DNA of 44,113 bases from Candidatus Omnitrophota bacterium (GCA_023247255.1 JAHFGV010000021.1:1-44113); one strand, 5' to 3'. Numbered from the stretch's first letter, positions 6,960-15,146 are shown. Notes: a model not told the origin generated them from the sequence alone. Numbers and translations: made by a program.

Positions 6960-8075
6960 CTATTCCTGGGAACCTTCGCCAAATTCCTTAGCTGCGCGTT
7001 CCAAGATTGTCACACTCTTGAGCGATTCAGACTGGTGCATGGCACGTGTTGCTTCAGTGCTCTTGCCTTGTTCAGAGTAAACCGTGCTGAGGTGCTCAAA
7101 GATCTGAGAGAGTACTAACGCTTGTTTGGCATCCAACAGGGTAGAGGCCTTCTCTAGGATAGCCGCGGCCTTGTCCAATTCACCGCGAGATCGATGGACC
7201 CATCCCAAGGTATCCTGAAATTGGAGTATGGTTGGCTGGAGCTCGACCGCTTTCTCGGCCCATTCGAGTGCCTTATCCAGATTGTCTTTACGCTCCAGAG
7301 CCATCCAGGCTAGGTTGTTGTAGGCAATCGATTGAGTGGAATCAAGCTGGATTGCCGTTGCGTATGCCTGCTCGGCTTCCTGAGCGCGGTTTTGGCTCTG
7401 AAGCACCATTCCGATCCTCACGTGGGCTTCGGCCAGGCGCGGATTAACTGCCAGAGCCCGTTCGTATTCTGCGATTGCTTGCTTATTATCGCCCCGGGCG
7501 AGCCAGAGGTTGCCGCGGTCAATATAGGCTTCAGCGAATTTAGGCTCTCTGGCGAGAGCAGCATCGAAGGCCTCTCGGGCTTTTTCATCCTGGTGGACTG
7601 ATGCGTAGAGGCGTCCAAGCGCCTGCAATGGAAGAGGATTTTTCGGCGCAAGGGCTGCCGATTTTTTCAACTCAGCTTCCGCTTCCTCGCTTTGACCTAA
7701 TGCCACAAGGGCGATTCCAAGTCCGTAGCGGGCTCCACTATGCTGGGAATCTCTGGTGACTGCCTCGCGATAAGCTTGGAGAGCTTTCTCCGTTTTTCCC
7801 AATCCGGTCAGATAAAGCTCGCCCAATGCGATGCATGGCCCCACCGCTTTCTTATCCGACGCAATGGCTTGCTGGAATGTTGCCTCGGCTGCGCTTAGAT
7901 CCCCTTCAGCGGCTCGCTGTACGCCGGTGCGGTATTGGGTGTCAGCCTCTGAAGAGCCTGTATTTTCGGCAAAGACACAGGCCGTTATTCCGATGCTTCC
8001 GAAAAGAACCGATACACCAAAAATCCAAGGCTGTAGCCTTGGATTTTTGGTGTATCTCACGGTTTGTCTAGCCAT
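6960..8075 (-). CDS. Exported TPR-repeat protein
   Basis: The 371-residue protein has a basic N-terminus, a hydrophobic segment PWIFGVSVLFGSIGITAC and then about eight tetratricopeptide repeats from residue 45 to 345 (e.g. AYIDRGNLWLARGDNKQAIA, AEAHVRIGMVLQSQNRAQEA). ITAC could be a lipobox, giving a lipoprotein; otherwise signal peptidase I would cut near VFA. TPR proteins scaffold protein complexes; near PEP-CTERM genes they are often linked to extracellular polysaccharide export, but no exosortase or polysaccharide genes are visible here. The gene starts 8 bases after the PEP-CTERM stop, so they are co-transcribed. A perfect palindrome sits inside codons 7-22. Confidence 0.85.
   Translation of the reverse strand: MARQTVRYTKNPRLQPWIFGVSVLFGSIGITACVFAENTGSSEADTQYRTGVQRAAEGDLSAAEATFQQAIASDKKAVGPCIALGELYLTGLGKTEKALQAYREAVTRDSQHSGARYGLGIALVALGQSEEAEAELKKSAALAPKNPLPLQALGRLYASVHQDEKAREAFDAALAREPKFAEAYIDRGNLWLARGDNKQAIAEYERALAVNPRLAEAHVRIGMVLQSQNRAQEAEQAYATAIQLDSTQSIAYNNLAWMALERKDNLDKALEWAEKAVELQPTILQFQDTLGWVHRSRGELDKAAAILEKASTLLDAKQALVLSQIFEHLSTVYSEQGKSTEATRAMHQSESLKSVTILERAAKEFGEGSQE
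8011..8056. repeat. Perfect 46-base palindrome inside the TPR gene
   Basis: GATACACCAAAAATCCAAGG starts the left arm (8011-8032); the right arm at 8035-8056 is its exact 22-base complement, with only GT between them. The repeat encodes residues YTKNPRLQPWIFG of the export signal and begins 19 bases after the start codon. As RNA it would form a very stable hairpin just downstream of the ribosome start site and could limit TPR expression relative to the gene before it, or be an RNase III site. Confidence 0.95.
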
Positions 8076-8083
8076 AATTCAGT

Positions 8084-9046
8084 TTAGGCCAATATGCGCT
8101 TCCTAGACCAAGCCAGTAGACCGAACAGACCTGAGCCGAGGAGCGTTATTGAGCTTGGCTCCGGAATGACAGGATTTTCGGCGCCGCCACAATCCTTACA
8201 TCCCTGCGTGGGCTCGCCGAAGATCCCTACCCCGAACAAGGAGTTGCCGCCAGTGCCCGTGTTCAAGGTCTGGGTGTTGGCACCTGAGGCGATGTCGAAC
8301 TCGTAAAGATTCGCCGTGCTAAAGTTGCCGCTCCAGAATGACGTCCCGTCAGGGTTGAGGTTAAGCGCGAACCAACTGTCTTCGCCAGCTATGTCGTATG
8401 TCTGAATGTGGTTTCCTGCCGCATCGAAGCGCTTTACATTCACACGGTCGGCCATCAATGCGCCACCATCGGAGAGGATGCGCAAGGCGAATGCCTGCGA
8501 CCCGCCGTAGCCGGAGGCAAAATCCGCTCCCTGGACGCCTGTATTCACGTTGACCGTGTGGATGGCGTTACCTTCCTGCGTGAAGAGCATGGTCGTCTGG
8601 TCAGCGGCCAGGTCCATCCAGTCAATGCGTGTGTTGAGCACGGTGTTCTGAAAGACTCCCGTGCCGTCATATTTCCGGATGCCGTTGCCAAGGTTACCGA
8701 CATAGGCGTTGCCCGCATTGTCGAAGACAATGGATTCAGGGGTTGAATAGCCAGCTCCGAAGTTTCCCAGCGAATTACCGTTGGTGTCAAACTTCGCCAC
8801 TGTGCTCGCTGAGAAGCCGGTTACGTAGAGATTGCCCGAGGAGTCAAACGCCATGCCTGTGGTGAAACCGCCGGCGCCGATGTTGAGTGTCTCCAAAAAG
8901 GAGCCGTCCGCGCGATAGTGCTTCACGTTACCTGAAGATACCGAGGCGAAGATGTCTCCTTGGAGAAACGCCACAGCTTCCGCCTGGCTTGCTACGCCCA
9001 TCAACCCTACCAATGCTACCATTGCAAACACGACCGCCTTCCTCAT
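8084..9046 (-). CDS. PEP-CTERM sorted protein with beta-propeller (NHL/SMP-30-like) repeats
   Basis: The 320-residue protein has a signal peptide (MRKAVVFAMVALVGLMGVAS, cut near AEA) and a body of repeated strands such as GMAFDSSGNLYVTGFSASTV and SIVFDNAGNAYVGNLGNGI, typical of a propeller. The C-terminal tag has VIPEPSSITLLGSG, a hydrophobic stretch and the basic end SRKR. The PEP motif marks it for processing by an exosortase and release or anchoring in the outer matrix. GGAGGAGG lies just before the start. A CxxCGG motif (GCKDCGGAENP) precedes the tag. Transcription probably starts from the sigma-54-like site at 9221-9236. It is the first gene of a two-gene operon with the TPR gene. Confidence 0.9.
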   Translation of the reverse strand: MRKAVVFAMVALVGLMGVASQAEAVAFLQGDIFASVSSGNVKHYRADGSFLETLNIGAGGFTTGMAFDSSGNLYVTGFSASTVAKFDTNGNSLGNFGAGYSTPESIVFDNAGNAYVGNLGNGIRKYDGTGVFQNTVLNTRIDWMDLAADQTTMLFTQEGNAIHTVNVNTGVQGADFASGYGGSQAFALRILSDGGALMADRVNVKRFDAAGNHIQTYDIAGEDSWFALNLNPDGTSFWSGNFSTANLYEFDIASGANTQTLNTGTGGNSLFGVGIFGEPTQGCKDCGGAENPVIPEPSSITLLGSGLFGLLAWSRKRILA

Positions 9047-9191
9047 TCCATCCTCCTCCTATGTGTCCTCTCTTTGAGACTGAGAGATAGTAATATTTCC
9101 TTTGCTACCATTGCAAACACGACCGCTTTCCTCGTTCCATCCTCCTCCTATGTGTCCTCTCTTTGAGACTGAGAGATAGTAATATTTCCTT
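9014..9191. repeat. 89-bp tandem duplication of leader and start of the PEP-CTERM gene
   Basis: Unit 1 (9014-9102) and unit 2 (9103-9191) differ at only two positions. Each holds the leader, the ribosome binding site and the first 11 codons of the PEP-CTERM gene. In the distal unit 2 the start codon reads ACG instead of ATG, so only unit 1 can start translation and unit 2 now acts as extra 5' untranslated leader. Confidence 0.95.
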
Positions 9192-9504
9192 AAAAGCGCC
9201 AATCTATTAAGTAACAGATATGCAAATTTTAGGCCACAATAACATTAAAATTTGTATGATAGTAACTATTTGTGAAATATGTTCTTATAATAGATGAAGC
9301 CGACATATTCAGAAATGCTTGGAAACGGTCATATCTGATTTGTTGTAATTACTAGACATAATGGTCTGAAATCCATCAATACGACTAGCTGTTTTATCTC
9401 GATTGAGTAATGAAGTTTGAGTATGCTGCTTTCCATCTGATTTGAACCATTGCTCGTTAGGTGGGAATGGAAAGAAACCTCAGGGTAATTAGTTTTGGTC
9501 AAGG
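9192..9504. other. AT-rich intergenic region
   Basis: Apart from the sigma-54-like site, no coding frame or recognisable repeat is seen here. The base composition is clearly richer in A and T than the flanks. It ends at the left inverted repeat of the IS4-family element and may contain activator sites for the PEP-CTERM promoter. Confidence 0.5.
9221..9236 (-). promoter_or_regulatory. Candidate sigma-54 promoter for the PEP-CTERM operon
   Basis: TGGCCTAAAATTTGCA on the minus strand has the -24 GG and -12 GC dinucleotides at the exact RpoN spacing, with TGGC and TTGCA both matching consensus. It is about 175 bases upstream of the start, or about 85 if the 89-bp duplication is discounted. PEP-CTERM genes are known to be controlled by the PrsK-PrsR-RpoN system in other bacteria, which supports the call. 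Confidence 0.5.
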
Positions 9505-10810
9505 CTGTCCGGTTATGACTCGAACAGCAGCAGTTGGTTTTGATTTTGATCCATTGGCTTCTGTTCCGGAATCATGAAGCTCAGTCGGAGAATCGGCGTT
9601 TCCTCGAACGCCGTGACGCTGAAAATCTGTAGAAACGCGTAGAGACTGATCGTGAACCTGAGTTGCTTCCGGATGACGGCAATGAGGACATAGGTGGCGA
9701 TGGCGATCCAGATTTGGGTCTTGACGGCGTTCTCGGACGTGCCATAGAAGGCCTTGATCCGCAGATGCTGTTTGATCCACCGGAAGAAGAGTTCGACCTG
9801 CCAGCGGGATTTGTAGAGCTGGGAGATGGTCAACGCCGGCAAATCGAACTGATTGGTCAGGAAGACCAGGCGCTTGTTGATCTGGGCATCGAAGTAGCGC
9901 ACACGCCGCAGCTTGTCCGGGTAATCTTGGCTTGTCAATAAACCAGTCAGCAGGATCGTTTGGTCGCATTGGAGTCCTGTGGTTTTGTCGATCGGGTGGC
10001 AGTAGAGGCGGCGCGCTTGCAGGTTGCGCTTGGCCCGGATGACGAAGAAGGCTTGTCCTTGATGCAGTTGATGCAACCGTGCGAAGTCGAGGTAGCCCCG
10101 GTCTATGACGTAGAAAGCTCTAGCTTCTGGAATCAGGAGATCGAGGATCTTGACGTCGTGGACCTTGCCGTCGGTGATCTCGATGAACGCGGGAATGGGA
10201 CCTCGCAGATCGAGGAGGGTATGCAGTTTGATGGCGCCCTTCTGTCTGCGGAATCTGGCCCACGGAAACAGAGACAGGCACAGATCGATCGTGGTGGCGT
10301 CGAGCGCATACACGGTCTGATCCAACTCGAGTCCAAAATCTTCGTCCCGATAGAGGGCGCGTGCGCGATGAATGAGGATCTGGGCGAAATCGGCAAAGAT
10401 GCGCCAATCGCGCGTTTCGTTGGCATCGGCCAGCGTGCTTCTGGAGATTTTGCCTCGGATGCCCATGTGATAGAGTTTGCTCTGCATCGAGCGCAGGCAG
10501 GTCTCGATGTCCCGGAGGCTCTCGCGATACGTCATCTGGGCAAAGCCCATACAGAGGAATTGATCCAGGCAGGAGAAGCTTTTGGTCTTGTAATCACCCT
10601 GATAGCGGCGGACGCATGATCGGAATGCGTGCAGGGGAAGAAAATCCATGACTTGGGCAAAGACGGTTTTTCCTGTATTCATTGGGCTGGCCTCCTCGAC
10701 AATGAGCGTTGCCCAATGATACCGACTTCAAATCGATCACAGGTTTTTCACGTATTAACATGTTGAACGTCATCACGTTGTGTGCATTCGTTCACCAAAC
10801 AACCGGACAG
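9505..10810. mobile_element. IS4-family insertion sequence, apparently complete
   Basis: Inverted ends CTGTCCGGTT (9505-9514) and AACCGGACAG (10801-10810) enclose one transposase gene, for a length of 1306 bp. The transposase stop codon lies in the left end. I could not see a clear target-site duplication in the flanks (left flank ends TTGGTCAAGG, right flank begins TAGTGAGGAG), so the flanks may have been rearranged after insertion. Confidence 0.85.
9513..10682 (-). CDS. IS4-family DDE transposase
   Basis: At 389 residues the enzyme has the length usual for its group. The DDE residues lie in YALDATTIDLCLS (first D), FYVIDRGYLDF (second D) and YKSRWQVELFFRWIK, which is the Y-(2)-R-(3)-E-(6)-K signature of IS4 enzymes. 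The N-terminal domain (FLPLHAFRSCVRRYQGD) is typical of transposases that begin MNTGKTVFAQ. No frameshift or internal stop is seen, so it is probably functional. It inserted between the PEP-CTERM operon and the kinase-TIR operon. Confidence 0.93.
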   Translation of the reverse strand: MNTGKTVFAQVMDFLPLHAFRSCVRRYQGDYKTKSFSCLDQFLCMGFAQMTYRESLRDIETCLRSMQSKLYHMGIRGKISRSTLADANETRDWRIFADFAQILIHRARALYRDEDFGLELDQTVYALDATTIDLCLSLFPWARFRRQKGAIKLHTLLDLRGPIPAFIEITDGKVHDVKILDLLIPEARAFYVIDRGYLDFARLHQLHQGQAFFVIRAKRNLQARRLYCHPIDKTTGLQCDQTILLTGLLTSQDYPDKLRRVRYFDAQINKRLVFLTNQFDLPALTISQLYKSRWQVELFFRWIKQHLRIKAFYGTSENAVKTQIWIAIATYVLIAVIRKQLRFTISLYAFLQIFSVTAFEETPILRLSFMIPEQKPMDQNQNQLLLFES

Positions 10811-11028
10811 TAGTGAGGAGAGAACTATGTCTGGAAGAGACTGTTTCGCTTCAAGTGCTGAACAGTGATAATACATTTCGTAGGTTTCGGGATGCGTTCG
10901 CAGGTCAGCCTCGGAGCCAGCCTTCACGATTCCAATTCACTGAAAGAGTCTTCTACGACTTCGGCTATGAGATGGGCGAAGCTGCCCGTAAGAAATATCA
11001 CGACTCAAGATTTTTGACCACTCGGTGA
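10811..11028 (+). pseudogene. Possible gene remnant truncated by the IS4 element
   Basis: An open frame enters from the IS end and continues to a stop at 11028. Its later part (RFQFTERVFYDFGYEMGEAARKKYH) has the composition of a real protein, but no start codon lies outside the IS and I recognise no family. It is convergent with the TIR-like gene, whose stop is 24 bases away. It could be the 3' end of a gene cut by the insertion, or a chance frame. Confidence 0.3.
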
Positions 11029-11051
11029 GTGGCAGAAGCTTGCTGTCTCCT

Positions 11052-11486
11052 CTACAAGAGACCCTGCCCGCTCAAACGTTGCCTGATTTTCTCTGAGACT
11101 TCAAAGATTGACTTCTTGAACGGCAGGTACAGCACTCCGAGCAAGTCTGAAGGTAATTCCACTTGTCCTTTGTGGAGCAACACTACTTTGCTTCTCCCTA
11201 GCTTGTGCATAAACCATCCCATTTCGAGAATTACGTTCTGCCGTGCCCGCCACTTCGCAGTGCCTACCAAATCCGATGCCTGTTTGTCATCGGGCGTCAG
11301 CAAGGCAAAGGCGAAAGCACACTTTGAGGCATAGTGCTCAAACTTCTCTATGATTGTCATACCAAGATCATCCTGCTCCGACAGCAAAATAGGCTCACAT
11401 CGAATGGAAGCCAAGAAATCTTTGAGTTCGTACTTTGCACTCGAATCGTGACCATGAATGAGGAAAACTTTTCTATTCTTGCGCAT
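11052..11486 (-). CDS. TIR-like nucleotide-binding domain protein (PF10137 type), likely effector
   Basis: This 144-residue single-domain protein starts KVFLIHGHDSSAKYELKDFL, followed by ILLSEQDDLGMTIIEKFEHY and the hallmark RARQNVILEMGWFMHKLGR, in which the Glu is the probable catalytic residue. This is the TIR-like family used as an effector in some CBASS (Cap12) and Pycsar systems, where it degrades NAD+ when activated. Here no cyclase is present. It follows a receiver gene by 25 bases and a histidine kinase before that, so control by phosphotransfer or by complex formation with the receiver is the natural inference. It has no separate sensor domain for a cyclic nucleotide, such as SAVED, STING or a cNMP-binding domain. 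Confidence 0.85.
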   Translation of the reverse strand: MRKNRKVFLIHGHDSSAKYELKDFLASIRCEPILLSEQDDLGMTIIEKFEHYASKCAFAFALLTPDDKQASDLVGTAKWRARQNVILEMGWFMHKLGRSKVVLLHKGQVELPSDLLGVLYLPFKKSIFEVSEKIRQRLSGQGLL

Positions 11487-11511
11487 GAACCACTCGCATC
11501 GTTACCTCAGC

Positions 11512-11946
11512 CTATTTGACCTCTCTTTGAACTCTCCATTCCTCCCCATACAGTTCTTCCAGCAGCTTTATCATCTCGTCTGGATACAGCTTATAGACAA
11601 CGCCAAGGCAACCTCCCAGCTTGTTGACTTTTTTAGTATCAACTACGCTTCTTTGGGCTGTAACCGCTATAACCGGAGTGTACTGATTCTGTTTCCCATA
11701 CTTTCCTGCTCGGAGATTACCAAGAAGAATTTCTCCCGCGGTATCATTAACATTTGTGTCATCAGAATGTTCCGGCAAGCGCCAATCTAGTATTATGACG
11801 TCATATTTTCCTCGACGTAAATATTCCTTCGCTCCAACGACGTTACCGGCACAAGCTATGCTCAGTCCAAGTTCTTCAAGTTGCGCGATTGTGCCAGCTA
11901 ATGTTTCAGGGATGTCTTCAACAACAAGGATTTTTCTGGAACTCAT
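11512..11946 (-). CDS. Stand-alone response-regulator receiver domain
   Basis: The protein of about 144 residues is one receiver domain with no output domain. KILVVEDIPETL holds the acidic pair, YDVIILDWRLPE the phospho-accepting Asp, PVIAVTAQ the switch Thr, and VVYKLYP the conserved Lys. Between beta-3 and beta-4 there is a longer loop (HSDDTNVNDTAGEILLGN) than in CheY. I chose the ATG at 11946, which overlaps the kinase stop as ATGA, over the upstream ATG at 11961. The coupling to the kinase and the closely following TIR-like gene suggest it passes the signal to that effector. Confidence 0.88.
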   Translation of the reverse strand: MSSRKILVVEDIPETLAGTIAQLEELGLSIACAGNVVGAKEYLRRGKYDVIILDWRLPEHSDDTNVNDTAGEILLGNLRAGKYGKQNQYTPVIAVTAQRSVVDTKKVNKLGGCLGVVYKLYPDEMIKLLEELYGEEWRVQREVK

Positions 11947-14381
11947 AATGTTTTCTCCCACACATGGTCGACTATTCCTGGCTTGAGCTGGTGACTGAGT
12001 CGCACTTCAAATACCGTTTCAAACCCCTCCAATAGCTCGTTCCTTCGCGGGTCATCAAGGGTGGGTGTGCTACGCTGGCAGAAAATAACTCCTCCATGCG
12101 CTGCTATGATTCTCCTCGCAATAAACAGCCCAAGGCCCATCCCTCGGATAGCTTTCAGACGGTCATGGATGCTTCCACGCACAAATGGCTTGAAAATCAT
12201 CTCGAACTCGTCTATAGGTACGCCAAGACCCCAATTCTGGACTTGAACAATGCTCATCCCTGTCTGTGGTAGTCCGAAGACCTTCACCACCATCGGCTGA
12301 TCCTTGAATCTGGGCAAGGAGTATTTCATGGCATTGTGGAAGAGATTCCTGAATGCCTGCTGAAGGAATTCCGGATCACAGACTAGGTCACCGAGCTTTT
12401 CACATGAGGGGCTGAATTCAATTCTGTATCGACGAATTCTGCCTTGGTCATGGACTTCCGTGTCTCTTTGTAAGGAAGCGGCTGCGTCCTTCAAGATTTG
12501 CGTCAGGTTGCCCTTGCGGAAATGTAGTTGAAGACGCCCTTGATTCTCCTGAGCCACCAAGAGGGCCATTTCCATGGTCTTGCCAATGCCACGCATCTCA
12601 TCCTTGACCAGAAGGTCGTATTGCGCAAACAACTGCTGAAGCTCTCTGTTATCTTGGGGGATGGACTTTCGAGCAAGAACGATGGTCTTCAATGCTGTCT
12701 GTCCAAGAGTAGCAACTGGGGTACTGACTTCGTGTCCGATATGCCCGACTAACCTTCGCGCGCCCTCAGCCATTGAGTGAGACTCCGCAGCTTCGATACA
12801 GCTACCCGCAATTGCAGCGTACGTCGTGAGCATCCTGAGCTTGCCTGGAAGCAATTTCTTCAGCCTGGCAATCGGAACCCGCTTTGTCTCTGGCAAAGGA
12901 CAAACCATAATACCCTTTGTCCTCAACGCAGCTATTGGGAAAATCAGTAGAACCTTGAAGCCTTTTTCGTGCAGATAACCAACAAAATGGTGACTATCCG
13001 TGTGTTCGGGGAGTCGCCCTGTCTCCAGAACGAACGGTCCCTCTTTTTCTAGAGAATCTGCGTAGAACTTCTCAGCATCCCAAGTGCTTTCGCCATCACC
13101 CTGTGGTTTAGAAAAACCCTCGACCTGATAATGCTCAAAGCAGAAATATGAACTGCCTTCTGTATGGCACATGATGGCAAAATTGCCGATGTCTTCTTTC
13201 AGAAGACCCTGGCTGATTAGAGGCATGGTCTCTGTAGGACGGTCAACTTTCTCAACAACACCTCGGGCTATACGCTGAAGTGAATCCAGCCGCCTTTGGG
13301 CCATCATATCGTCAACCGCTTTCGAGATGTCCTCACAGAGTCTTTCAATGAGGTATCGGTGACTGGCTACCAGAGGTAACTTTGAATTATCCGTCCTGTT
13401 AACGACTCGGAGCAAGAATAGCGGTTCAGTCTTCCCAAGAACTTCATAGATAACACTGGTGATTTCACCCAGCAGGGCTTTGTGCCTGTCCAAAGATGGC
13501 TGCCAAACCATATGTTTGTACTTTTCCTCCTGAAGGAGGCTCTGGAAATCAACAATATGCCTATACTGTGCGTCCTGCCATGCGTGCCCTGTAAGATGAA
13601 CACCAGCAGGATAGGTCTCCTCAAATTCTGAACCATGTGATTCTATGCTTGGATGCACGTGCTCTATGACTTTCTCCAAAGTGTCAGTCTCCCAATGATA
13701 CTTGAATACCGCTGTTACCCCAGCATTCAGCGCCATGCACATTTCGTGGGTGACCTTATAAAGCAAATCAACGACTTCATCTGATTGGACATAGACCTCT
13801 GTTAGTTTAGTACGCAGCCTATCTAAGGTGTAGGAAGGTGCCAAATGAGAACTCTGAGCAATCAGGGACCCGATGAGGTTTAAAAGGGCCAAATCATCTG
13901 ATGATAAATCCAAGGAACCTTCTGGCCAATCACACGCAATCAAGCCAAGCAGATCTTTACCAACACATAACGGTATATCAACCCAGCATTTCCCCCTCAA
14001 ACCAAGGTCTTTTACCCATTTGAGTTCCTGCGGTGTCTTTTGTCCATGCGAAGCGCAATCCACACTTGGCTTATACTTCTGTCCAGAATTACCAAGCGTG
14101 GAACTCCGGTAATTTATCTTGTAACCGATAAGACCATCTCTTCTGTCTGCACCAACCCATGCTGAGAGAACAAGCAACTCATCACCTATAGAAACATTGT
14201 AGGCAACATCATAGTATCTAGCGTTGCTGAAGCCCAAGGTAACTAACAATTCCAGAACGGACTTGACCATTTCTGTAATGTGCGAGATTTCCGCTACTTC
14301 CTGGGTCAAGAATCGGACTCTGTCAATTTCGGTATTTCTTTTGATTAATTCCATGCTCATAGGATTGGCTGCCTTCCTCAA
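11943..14381 (-). CDS. Soluble GAF-domain hybrid sensor histidine kinase
   Basis: The 812-residue kinase has no membrane segment. The first 190 residues form a GAF domain (ending LLGLIACDWPEGSLDLSSDD), about 200-370 form a second GAF-like domain, and 390-540 a third, more divergent sensory part. The kinase core has an H box GHIGHEVSTPVATL with His550, an N box FRNLFHNAMKYS near 677-688, a G1 region QNWGLGVP in which the usual Asp is replaced by Asn, and a G2 box GMGLGLFIAR. Signals are presumably cytoplasmic small molecules or proteins. The gene is the second of a probable four-gene operon and overlaps the receiver gene by 4 bases. A later start at 14360 (MSMELIKRN) is also possible. Confidence 0.85.
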   Translation of the reverse strand: MRKAANPMSMELIKRNTEIDRVRFLTQEVAEISHITEMVKSVLELLVTLGFSNARYYDVAYNVSIGDELLVLSAWVGADRRDGLIGYKINYRSSTLGNSGQKYKPSVDCASHGQKTPQELKWVKDLGLRGKCWVDIPLCVGKDLLGLIACDWPEGSLDLSSDDLALLNLIGSLIAQSSHLAPSYTLDRLRTKLTEVYVQSDEVVDLLYKVTHEMCMALNAGVTAVFKYHWETDTLEKVIEHVHPSIESHGSEFEETYPAGVHLTGHAWQDAQYRHIVDFQSLLQEEKYKHMVWQPSLDRHKALLGEITSVIYEVLGKTEPLFLLRVVNRTDNSKLPLVASHRYLIERLCEDISKAVDDMMAQRRLDSLQRIARGVVEKVDRPTETMPLISQGLLKEDIGNFAIMCHTEGSSYFCFEHYQVEGFSKPQGDGESTWDAEKFYADSLEKEGPFVLETGRLPEHTDSHHFVGYLHEKGFKVLLIFPIAALRTKGIMVCPLPETKRVPIARLKKLLPGKLRMLTTYAAIAGSCIEAAESHSMAEGARRLVGHIGHEVSTPVATLGQTALKTIVLARKSIPQDNRELQQLFAQYDLLVKDEMRGIGKTMEMALLVAQENQGRLQLHFRKGNLTQILKDAAASLQRDTEVHDQGRIRRYRIEFSPSCEKLGDLVCDPEFLQQAFRNLFHNAMKYSLPRFKDQPMVVKVFGLPQTGMSIVQVQNWGLGVPIDEFEMIFKPFVRGSIHDRLKAIRGMGLGLFIARRIIAAHGGVIFCQRSTPTLDDPRRNELLEGFETVFEVRLSHQLKPGIVDHVWEKTL

Positions 14382-14415
14382 TATCGTTCAATTTTAGCTC
14401 TTTTGTCTTACTACA

Positions 14416-14952
14416 TCACACATTTTCGATAGCCTCTCTCACCAATTCTGAAATGCTCCTGCCGTTTTCCAATTCCTCCATCAGCTCCCGGAAACGGGCT
14501 ATCTGCAACCGCTCTTCACCCTGCCTGACAATGTCCAGCAGCCTTCGCAGATGAAAAAACCTGACGATGACGGGCTCGCTTTTATTGCTTTGCAGGAAGC
14601 CCTTGACCGGCTCAGGCAGCTCCAGGGTTCTGAGAATCCTGGCAATGTATGACCAGTCCTCGCCGGTGAGCTTCGCAAGCCCTCTTGCCGTATTGACGCC
14701 GTGAGCCTCTTTTAATCTCAGATAGTATTCGGCCTTCTCAAGAAGCAGACGCTCCAGGCGATTGAGGTAGGCTTGATGCTTCTCCCAGGCTTTCTGCTCG
14801 ATGGTGTCAAGGTGAGCCAAATCTTCCGGGCGGGAACCCAAACAAAACTTCTGCCTGAAGCCGCTAATCATCGTAAAGAACGGAAACTCGCACCAATAGA
14901 TGCGTGGCTGCACAAAAGCATATCGCTGCAACTGCCTGATGTATTCGAGCAT
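14416..14952 (-). CDS. ParB/KorB-like HTH domain protein
   Basis: The 178-residue protein contains a ParB-type helix-turn-helix at about 90-125: VNTARGLAKLTGEDWSYIAR followed by ILRTLELPEPVKGFL. The N-terminal ParB nuclease-like motif (GERR box) of true partition proteins is not visible, so it is more likely a DNA-binding regulator. The first 55 residues are hydrophobic and aromatic-rich (YAFVQPRIYWCEFPFFTMIS). It lies 34 bases upstream of the kinase gene and heads the operon; a strong terminator just upstream insulates it from the membrane-protein genes. Whether it regulates the kinase-TIR genes or senses DNA is unknown. Confidence 0.6.
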   Translation of the reverse strand: MLEYIRQLQRYAFVQPRIYWCEFPFFTMISGFRQKFCLGSRPEDLAHLDTIEQKAWEKHQAYLNRLERLLLEKAEYYLRLKEAHGVNTARGLAKLTGEDWSYIARILRTLELPEPVKGFLQSNKSEPVIVRFFHLRRLLDIVRQGEERLQIARFRELMEELENGRSISELVREAIENV

Positions 14953-14985
14953 GGCGGAGGGGGAACACTCAGCTTCTTGCCCAGG

Positions 14986-15033
14986 AAAAAAGCCCTCACG
15001 CGAGCCGTCGTTGTAGCACGGTTCGCATGAGGG
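14986..15033 (-). terminator. Strong rho-independent terminator upstream of the ParB-like gene
   Basis: On the minus strand a 16-bp stem (CCCTCATGCGAACCGT pairing with its near complement, 14 of 16 matches) is followed by G, C and six T at 14986-14991. It would end transcription from the membrane-protein genes at 15.1-18.3 kb. It lies 34 bases before the ParB-like start, so the kinase-TIR operon must either start after it or be controlled by read-through (attenuation). Confidence 0.75.
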
Positions 15034-15041
15034 TAATAAAT

Positions 15042-15146
15042 GGGGTCAATTCATAGACGATTTTAGAACGTTCTGTTCAACCCACAAAGCAGAGGTTTCG
15101 CTTCAAATCCTTGAATCGGTTCCCGCCCTGGCCGCTGCATAACGTC
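15042..15146. repeat. About 100-bp dispersed repeat, copy A
   Basis: Read on the plus strand, it starts GGGGTCAATTCATAGACGAT and ends GCTGCATAACGTC. It is similar to 16010-16111 along its length, with the best match in CAAATCCTTGAATCGGTTCC and in both ends. It lies 9 bases past the stop of the 272-residue membrane protein. No coding function is apparent. Confidence 0.6.

Noticed and set aside
11052-11486. CBASS or Pycsar operon
   Set aside because: The effector type fits, but no CD-NTase or PycC-like cyclase gene is in the window.
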